DNA from: an uncultured Hyphomonadaceae bacterium
GTDB taxonomy: Bacteria; Pseudomonadota; Alphaproteobacteria; Caulobacterales; Hyphomonadaceae
Reading direction: 5' to 3'
Length of the DNA stretch: 64,000 nucleotides
Assembly: GCA_938084575.1 (NCBI GenBank)
Contig: CALKFG010000006.1
Coordinates: 62,001-126,000, forward strand
Part shown: positions 59,147 to 64,000 of the stretch, piece after piece
Numbering within the stretch: position 1 is the stretch's first letter
Layout of the letters: every line of letters begins with the position of its first letter
Translations under genes and position numbers: made by a program
The notes under the pieces: generated by a model
Told to the model about the DNA's origin: nothing
Database searches by the model: none
The model's input: only the letters and a program-made list of their open reading frames with translations

Positions 59147-60991
59147 ATGAGACGACCCCCTCGCCCCGTTCTGGAATGGAAACCGGATGGCACCCCGGTG
59201 GATACCCGCACAGACGATGTTTATTACAGTGTCGACGATGGTCTTGCCGAGAGCCGGGCGATTTTCCTGCAGGCCGTGGGGCTGCCCGGGGCCTGGCAGG
59301 GACGTCGCCACTATACAATCGGTGAGCTGGGATTCGGAACCGGACTGAACTTCCTCGCCACCTGGCAGATGTGGCAGGCGCGCCGTCCGCCGGGGGCGTG
59401 GCTGCATTTTGTCAGCTTTGAGGGCTATCCTCTGGATCAGGAGGATGCGGCCCGGGCCCTGTCGCGATGGCCCGAGCTGGCCGGGCTGGCCGATCAGCTG
59501 CTGCGGGCCTGGCCGGACCGGGCCGCATGCACCCACCATCTCAGCTGGCCTGAAGCCGGTCTCAGCCTGACGCTGCACATCGGAGACATTGCCGAGACTC
59601 TGGACGATGCTGTCCTGCAGGCCGATGCGTGGTTTCTGGATGGGTTCAGCCCCGCCCGAAACCTGTCGATGTGGGCGCCGTCGCTGTGGCCGAAACTCGC
59701 GCAGCGCTCGCGCCCTGGGGCTCAGCTGGCGACCTTTACGGTCGCCGGGGCGGTTCGCCGGGGTCTGGCTGCGGCGGGCTTCCGGGTTGAAAAGCGTCCC
59801 GGGCATGGGCGGAAACGTGAAAGATTGTGGGGACAGCTTGCGCCGGCGGCCGACGATCCGGGGGCGAGGACCGCGCCTGCGTCGCCCGCCGCACCCTTGC
59901 GGGTCGGCATTTGCGGCGCCGGCATTGGTGGGGCCTGGCTGGCCCGGTGTCTGAGCGATCGCGGGGCTGATGTGACGCTGTTCGATCCGGCGGCGGGACC
60001 TGTCCAGGGCGCCAGCGGAAACCCGGCCGCCCTCGTCATGCCGCGCCTTGATGCCGGGGATACGCCCGTCGCGCGCCTGATGATCGAGGCCTATCTGTCG
60101 GCGCAGCGTGGCTATGCGGACCGGCCCGGCTGCACCAGGCTGAGCGTCCGGCAAGGGGTGCGCAGCGCGGCCGAGATCCGGCGGTTCGAGCGCATTCTCG
60201 ACGACCCGCCGCTTGGCCTCGACCAGCTCGAGGCGCTGCCGGGGCCGGCTTTGTTGCACAAGGGGGCGGTCCTGATCCGGCCTCAGCCTCTGGTGGCGGA
60301 CCTTCTCACCGGCATCACGACGCGTTTCGGCGCGCCGGTCTGTCCCGCCCTTGCCGCGCGGGAGATAAATGGTGAGCCCTTTGATGTCGTGATCCTGGCC
60401 AGCGCGATGGGCGTTGCGGCCCATTTTAAAAGCCTCGGACTCGCGCCCCGCCGGGGGCAGGTGGAGTTCTTCCAGAGTGCGGTCGAGGCGCCTCCCAGTG
60501 GCCTGGCTGCCGGCCACTATGCTCTGGCGGCCGGCGGGCTGCGCCTGTGGGGCGCGAGCTTCGAACCCGACACCGGGGCAGACTTGCGGCCGGACCCGGA
60601 GGCCCGTCGCGCCAATGCGGTCGCCCTGGAGGCCCTGAACCCCTACTGGCTTGGCGACGCCCGGCGGACGGTGCCCGACTCCCGCGTTGGCATCCGCGCG
60701 ACCACGCCGGATCGCCAGCCGGTCATCGGTCCCGCCCCGGATGAAGCGGCCCTGCGCAGCAGCCATGCGGACCTGCGCCATGGTCGCCAGGTGGACCGTC
60801 CGGTGCCCCGCCTGCCCGGGATTTATCTCGCAGCCGGTTTCGGCGCCCGTGGTTTTAGCTGGGCTCCCTGGGCTGCGGCGCTGATTACCGCGCAGGTCTT
60901 CGCAGACCCGCTGCCCGCCAGCCGGTCGGGCCGGGATCTGGTGGCACCGGAACGCCAGGCGCTGCGGGACCTCAAACGGCGCCGCGGCTAG
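59147..60991 (+). CDS. mnmC: Bifunctional tRNA mnm5s2U methyltransferase/FAD oxidoreductase
   Basis: A 614-residue enzyme completing 5-methylaminomethyl-2-thiouridine at the tRNA wobble base. The N-terminal SAM methyltransferase (about 1-230) has DDVYYSVDDGLAESRAIFL, IGELGFGTGLNFLATWQMW and AWFLDGFSPARNLSMW. The C-terminal DAO-type oxidoreductase begins at about 250 with the FAD motif VGICGAGIGGAWLARCL and ends with YLAAGFGARGFSWAP-like sequence that removes the carboxymethyl group. Both halves look intact. Confidence 0.95.
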   Translation: MRRPPRPVLEWKPDGTPVDTRTDDVYYSVDDGLAESRAIFLQAVGLPGAWQGRRHYTIGELGFGTGLNFLATWQMWQARRPPGAWLHFVSFEGYPLDQEDAARALSRWPELAGLADQLLRAWPDRAACTHHLSWPEAGLSLTLHIGDIAETLDDAVLQADAWFLDGFSPARNLSMWAPSLWPKLAQRSRPGAQLATFTVAGAVRRGLAAAGFRVEKRPGHGRKRERLWGQLAPAADDPGARTAPASPAAPLRVGICGAGIGGAWLARCLSDRGADVTLFDPAAGPVQGASGNPAALVMPRLDAGDTPVARLMIEAYLSAQRGYADRPGCTRLSVRQGVRSAAEIRRFERILDDPPLGLDQLEALPGPALLHKGAVLIRPQPLVADLLTGITTRFGAPVCPALAAREINGEPFDVVILASAMGVAAHFKSLGLAPRRGQVEFFQSAVEAPPSGLAAGHYALAAGGLRLWGASFEPDTGADLRPDPEARRANAVALEALNPYWLGDARRTVPDSRVGIRATTPDRQPVIGPAPDEAALRSSHADLRHGRQVDRPVPRLPGIYLAAGFGARGFSWAPWAAALITAQVFADPLPASRSGRDLVAPERQALRDLKRRRG

Positions 60992-60997
60992 CCGGGG

Positions 60998-62185
60998 TCA
61001 GGCCAGCAGCGCAAAAACCATCAGGACCAGACAACAGGCCGCACCCAGCCAGGGTGTCCAGACCGGGGCCCGGAAACCGGTTGCAGGCTCGGGCCCGCGG
61101 GCGCGAAGCCGCAGCAGGGACAGGTTCATCAGCAGGAAGATGCTCAACGTCACGAAGGAGGTCATGCGGGCGAGATTACCAAGCGGCAGGAGCAGGGAGA
61201 GGAGCAGGACGCTGCCCCCGGCCACCGCGGTGGCAATATGCGGCGTACGACGTTTCGCCAGCAAGCGGGACAGAATAAAGGGGGCTTCCCCGGTGCGTGC
61301 CATACCGTAGAGCACCCGCGAGGCCATGATAATCTGCACCAGGGCGCCATTCAGGATCGCGAGAACGGACAGAACGCCGATCATCCGCGTCTGGCCGCTC
61401 CCGGCCGCCCGAAGGATCTCGACCATCGGATCCGGACTGGCCGCCAGCGTGTCGAGGTCGACGGCATGCACCGCGACACTGACCAGAAGGACGTAGACCA
61501 GGGTTGAGATGATCAGAGTCAGTCCGATGGCGATGGGCAGGCTGCGGTGCGGCTGGTGCACCTCTTCCGCGAGGTTCACAATGTCCTCAAAGCCAATAAA
61601 AGCGAAAAAGGCGATAGCGGCGCCGCTGAACAGGCCCAGCACGGGCAGGGCCGGTGCCGGGCCGGCGACGCCTGAGAGCGCGATAGGAGTCGCGGCCACC
61701 ATGACATAGACCAGTATGCCGAGTTCGATCAGGGTCAGCAGGGCCGCGGTCCAGACCGACTCGCGGACGCCGGCAATGGCGATCGCGATCAGCACAACAC
61801 TGATTCCGGGTTGTGTGATCCAGCCCGGCAGGCCCGTCAGAACGCCGGCATAGCCGGCAAAGCCCTGCAATATCGTCGCCGACGACAGGACTCCAACCGC
61901 GACCACGCCAAAGCCCACCAGTTGCGACAGGCGGGGGGACGCCCAGGCCTCCCGCGCGTAAACGGCCTCGCCGGCGCTGACGGGATAGCGGGTCGACAGG
62001 TCGACATAGGTCAGCGCAGACAGCCCGGCGACGAGGCCGGCAACGACAAAACTCAATGGCGCACCCCGGCCGGCAACCCGGACCGCTTCGCCAATCAGAA
62101 CGAAAATACCGGCGCCAATGGTGACGCCTATGCCGTAAAGTGACAGCGCCAGAGGGCCGATAGAGCGGCGCAGTCCGTTTGACAC
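60998..62185 (-). CDS. APC-family amino acid permease
   Basis: A 395-residue inner-membrane transporter with about 11-12 hydrophobic segments. The family signature at the first helix is LYGIGVTIGAGIFVLIGEA (G-x-G-I-G-x-G-I-F type), and FFAFIGFEDIVNLAEEVHQP is the sixth-helix signature of amino acid/polyamine carriers. The substrate is unknown. The gene follows the SDR gene on the same strand after 93 bp. It converges on mnmC. Confidence 0.9.
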   Translation of the reverse strand: MSNGLRRSIGPLALSLYGIGVTIGAGIFVLIGEAVRVAGRGAPLSFVVAGLVAGLSALTYVDLSTRYPVSAGEAVYAREAWASPRLSQLVGFGVVAVGVLSSATILQGFAGYAGVLTGLPGWITQPGISVVLIAIAIAGVRESVWTAALLTLIELGILVYVMVAATPIALSGVAGPAPALPVLGLFSGAAIAFFAFIGFEDIVNLAEEVHQPHRSLPIAIGLTLIISTLVYVLLVSVAVHAVDLDTLAASPDPMVEILRAAGSGQTRMIGVLSVLAILNGALVQIIMASRVLYGMARTGEAPFILSRLLAKRRTPHIATAVAGGSVLLLSLLLPLGNLARMTSFVTLSIFLLMNLSLLRLRARGPEPATGFRAPVWTPWLGAACCLVLMVFALLA

Positions 62186-62278
62186 ATCTGGCCTCCGATC
62201 CCTTGTGTGTCGCTCATCTCACACACTCTAGGAACCGCGACCGGCTGTCGTTATCCGGTCATCTACCTAAACCCGCGG

Positions 62279-63058
62279 TCAGAGTTTGGCTGTCAGGCCA
62301 CCGTCGACCATATAGGCGCCGCCATTCAGGAAACTGGCTGTGGGCCCGGCCAGGTAGGTGACAAGATTGGCGACCTCCTCAGGCTGCGCGTAACGCTGCA
62401 TCGGGTTATTGGCCTCGCCGGCCGCGCGGGCAGCGGCGGGATCTTCCGGCATGAAACCGGTCTCAAGCGAGGTGATCATGCGCCCGGTGACGGGCGCCGG
62501 ACAGACCGCATTGACCCGGATCCCCACCGCACCGAGCTGAGCCGCGGCAGACCGGGTCAGCCCGATGACCGCATGCTTGCTGGCATTATATGCGCAGACC
62601 CCGGCCGATCCGGACACACCGGCGACCGAGGCAAGGTTGATGATCGCCCCCCCGCCGCGCGCCTGGATCGCTGGAACAGCATGTTTCATGCCCAGAAAGA
62701 CGCCTTTGACATTGATGGCCATGACCCGGTCAAAAACATCGTCCGGATAAGATTCAATGGGCTCCACCACGCCTTCCACCCCGGCATTGTTGACCAGGAT
62801 GTCGACGCCGCCAAAAGCGCGTCTGGCCTGATCGACGACATGGGCCATGTCGGCGGTGGCGCTGACGTCTGCGGTCAGTCCGAGGACGTCATGCCCGTCA
62901 CGGGTCAGGGCATCTGTAAGCGTGGTCAGACCCCTGCCATCTAGGTCGACAGCCACGAGTCGGGCCCCGCCTTCGCAGAATTGCCGTGCTGTGACAGCGC
63001 CAATTTCGCCGGCGGCGCCGGTGACGATGGCGACCTTGCCTTCAAAGACCGTGCTCAT
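62279..63058 (-). CDS. SDR-family oxidoreductase
   Basis: A 259-residue classical short-chain dehydrogenase. The cofactor motif is VAIVTGAAGEIGAVTARQF (T-G-x3-G-x-G-like), with NNAGVEG for the N-N-A-G motif. The catalytic Ser lies in INLASVAGVSGSAG and the Tyr-Lys in CAYNASKHAVIGLTR. VDLDGRG after the second strand indicates NAD rather than NADP. The substrate is unknown; the family includes 3-hydroxyacyl and sugar dehydrogenases. Confidence 0.9.
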   Translation of the reverse strand: MSTVFEGKVAIVTGAAGEIGAVTARQFCEGGARLVAVDLDGRGLTTLTDALTRDGHDVLGLTADVSATADMAHVVDQARRAFGGVDILVNNAGVEGVVEPIESYPDDVFDRVMAINVKGVFLGMKHAVPAIQARGGGAIINLASVAGVSGSAGVCAYNASKHAVIGLTRSAAAQLGAVGIRVNAVCPAPVTGRMITSLETGFMPEDPAAARAAGEANNPMQRYAQPEEVANLVTYLAGPTASFLNGGAYMVDGGLTAKL

Positions 63059-63122
63059 GTATTTTCCCTTCCTCGCGGATTTTGACCAAGTCTGGCATCG
63101 CTTTGTCGGGAACGAAAGGGGG

Positions 63123-63887
63123 TCAGTCGCCGGCGAGCATAATCAGGCTGCCATTGCGGCCATAATCGGCCTCTCCCTGCCTGTGGCGGCGCCGGTTCGA
63201 AAAATAAGCCTGTGTCTCGTCACAGGTGTCACCACCGTGATTGTCAATTGCGCCGACGCCTTCACGCAGCAGGAGGGCCCGGACAAATCCAGGAAGGTCA
63301 AAATGTAGCCGATCGCCCCGGCCGGGGCGAAACAGCCCTTCGCTCCAGTCCGCGACCGCCAGGACGCTGTCACGCAGATCCGGGCCGACCTCGTAGCTGC
63401 CCTGCTGGATTGCCGGGCCGATCGATGCCGTGATGCGACCCCGGTCGCCCCCCAGGGCCTCCATCTGCGCCAGGGTGGCTTCACAGATTCCGGCCAGCGC
63501 GCCTTTCCAGCCGGCATGGGCGGCGCCAACAATCCGGGCGTCTGCATCCGCGAACAGGACGGGCACACAGTCCGCGGTCAGGATGCACAGTGCCAGGCCG
63601 GGGGTTTGGGTCACCATCGCATCGGCCTCGGCACGCTCGTCGTGTGCTGTGGTGACCTGCAGACAGGTCGCGCCGTGAACCTGATAGCAGGACTGGATCG
63701 CGGTGGCGCCGATGGCCTCGCGAACCCGGTCACGATTGGTCAGGATCGCCGGGGCATGGTCGCCCGATCCGAGTCCCAAATTCAGACTGTCATAAATCCC
63801 GGTCGACACGCCGCCGCGACGCCCGAAAAAGCCATGGCGGATATTGCCAAGGGTCGACATCTGATGGGTGGTCGAAAAGGGGGCCAT
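63123..63887 (-). CDS. pgeF: Peptidoglycan editing factor PgeF (YfiH, multicopper polyphenol oxidase domain)
   Basis: A 254-residue protein of the DUF152/laccase-domain family. CILTADCVPVLFADADARIVG (shortened: the T-A-D-C-x-P motif) and GAAHAGWKGALAGICEAT hold the metal-binding Cys and His, and YEVGPDLRDSVL follows in the usual place. HGFFGRRGGVSTGIYDSLNLG is the family N-terminus. In E. coli it removes wrongly inserted amino acids from peptidoglycan precursors. The methyltransferase gene upstream ends 2 bp before its ATG. Confidence 0.92.
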   Translation of the reverse strand: MAPFSTTHQMSTLGNIRHGFFGRRGGVSTGIYDSLNLGLGSGDHAPAILTNRDRVREAIGATAIQSCYQVHGATCLQVTTAHDERAEADAMVTQTPGLALCILTADCVPVLFADADARIVGAAHAGWKGALAGICEATLAQMEALGGDRGRITASIGPAIQQGSYEVGPDLRDSVLAVADWSEGLFRPGRGDRLHFDLPGFVRALLLREGVGAIDNHGGDTCDETQAYFSNRRRHRQGEADYGRNGSLIMLAGD

Positions 63888-63889
63888 GG

Positions 63890-64000
63890 TCAGAATCCCG
63901 TCGGCTTGAAAGGCAGGGCGTGGCTTATGCAGACAAATTTGAATCGGGTGCCCATCTCTGCGGGATCAATCAGCATTCGGGTTCCGTGATACAGGGCGGC
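63890..64000 (-). CDS. C-terminal end of a MidA/NDUFAF7-like SAM methyltransferase (partial)
   Basis: Only the last 36 codons are in the window. The sequence LIDPAEMGTRFKFVCIS followed by PFKPTGF resembles the conserved end of the MidA/COG1565 family (L-I-x-P-x-x-M-G-x-L-F-K), whose mitochondrial member methylates a complex I subunit. The gene often precedes pgeF in alphaproteobacteria, which supports the call. The rest lies beyond base 64000. Confidence 0.7.
   Translation of the reverse strand, partial: AALYHGTRMLIDPAEMGTRFKFVCISHALPFKPTGF

Noticed and set aside
59057-60781. A 574-codon open frame on the minus strand
   Set aside because: It is the antisense of mnmC. High GC makes long chance frames; its product is Arg/Gly/Gln-rich with no domain, while mnmC on the plus strand has full motifs.
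1-64000. CRISPR arrays, IS elements, prophage, toxin-antitoxin or defence islands
   Set aside because: No spaced direct repeats, transposase, integrase or phage structural genes were seen. The XRE regulator at 1095 pairs with a membrane protein rather than a toxin, and the HNH protein at 32677 belongs to a common chromosomal family.

Overview
The window is a GC-rich, densely packed piece of bacterial chromosome. Gene content and order point to an alphaproteobacterium, perhaps a Maricaulis/Hyphomonas-like marine heterotroph; I cannot fix the genus. Indicators are a class I lysyl-tRNA synthetase, the rnd-lptC-lptA-lptB-rpoN order, an envC-ctpA-polysaccharide deacetylase-rppH block, a gap-pgk-class I aldolase-thiE operon, an MJ0042-type zinc-ribbon protein near ftsEX, and a DUF1674 (SDHAF4-like) gene. 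I see no rRNA, CRISPR array, IS element, prophage or plasmid gene. Nearly all of it reads as chromosomal housekeeping with small accessory insertions.

Layout. 1-1.6 kb: N-terminal part of lysK, a membrane protein/HTH regulator pair behind a perfect 14-bp inverted repeat, and a bacterioferritin-associated ferredoxin behind a Fur-like box. 1.6-6.4 kb: ligase-associated exonuclease, Pit-type transporter and Lhr-like helicase (DNA repair). 6.4-11.6 kb: rpoN, LPS export genes, RNase D, a DCC protein and a flavin-binding oxidase-like protein. 11.8-19.7 kb: truB, then rpsO-pnp, separated by an accessory block (GNAT, Hsp20, quinone oxidoreductase, SnoaL-like protein, cytochrome P450). 19.8-23.7 kb: CAP-domain protein, folE, and a coupled gpmA-purU-deaminase operon. 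23.9-35.3 kb: cell-envelope and division genes (envC, ctpA, ftsEX, plsC), salvage and repair genes (hpt, alkA-like, HNH), suhB and efp. 35.3-40.4 kb: central glycolysis operon with thiE, and a glycosyltransferase. 40.4-45.4 kb: ribonucleotide reductase genes nrdA and nrdB, separated by tRNA-Pro(CGG) and a lipoprotein gene, with NrdR-like boxes before each. 45.4-50.3 kb: UDP-xylose synthesis pair (ugd, UDP-glucuronate decarboxylase), a metallo-beta-lactamase hydrolase, a PqiA-like protein, an FAH-family hydrolase and DUF1674. 50.4-57.7 kb: htpX, an rRNA methyltransferase, a glycine-zipper lipoprotein, rpe, heparinase II/III-like, purH and a YbgC-like thioesterase. 57.7-64 kb: a GACCA pentanucleotide repeat, a photolyase-family protein with apparently permuted domain order, mnmC, an amino-acid permease, a short-chain dehydrogenase, pgeF and the end of a MidA-like methyltransferase gene.

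The most unusual observations are the FAD-domain-first photolyase (57804-59060), the split nrdA/nrdB locus with NrdR-like box pairs, the self-contained regulator/membrane-protein pair with its operator, the interruption between truB and rpsO, and the pentanucleotide repeat between two convergent genes. No multigene defence or biosynthetic system of an obviously new kind is present. Start codons were chosen from ribosome-binding sites and family N-termini, and several remain ambiguous as noted.
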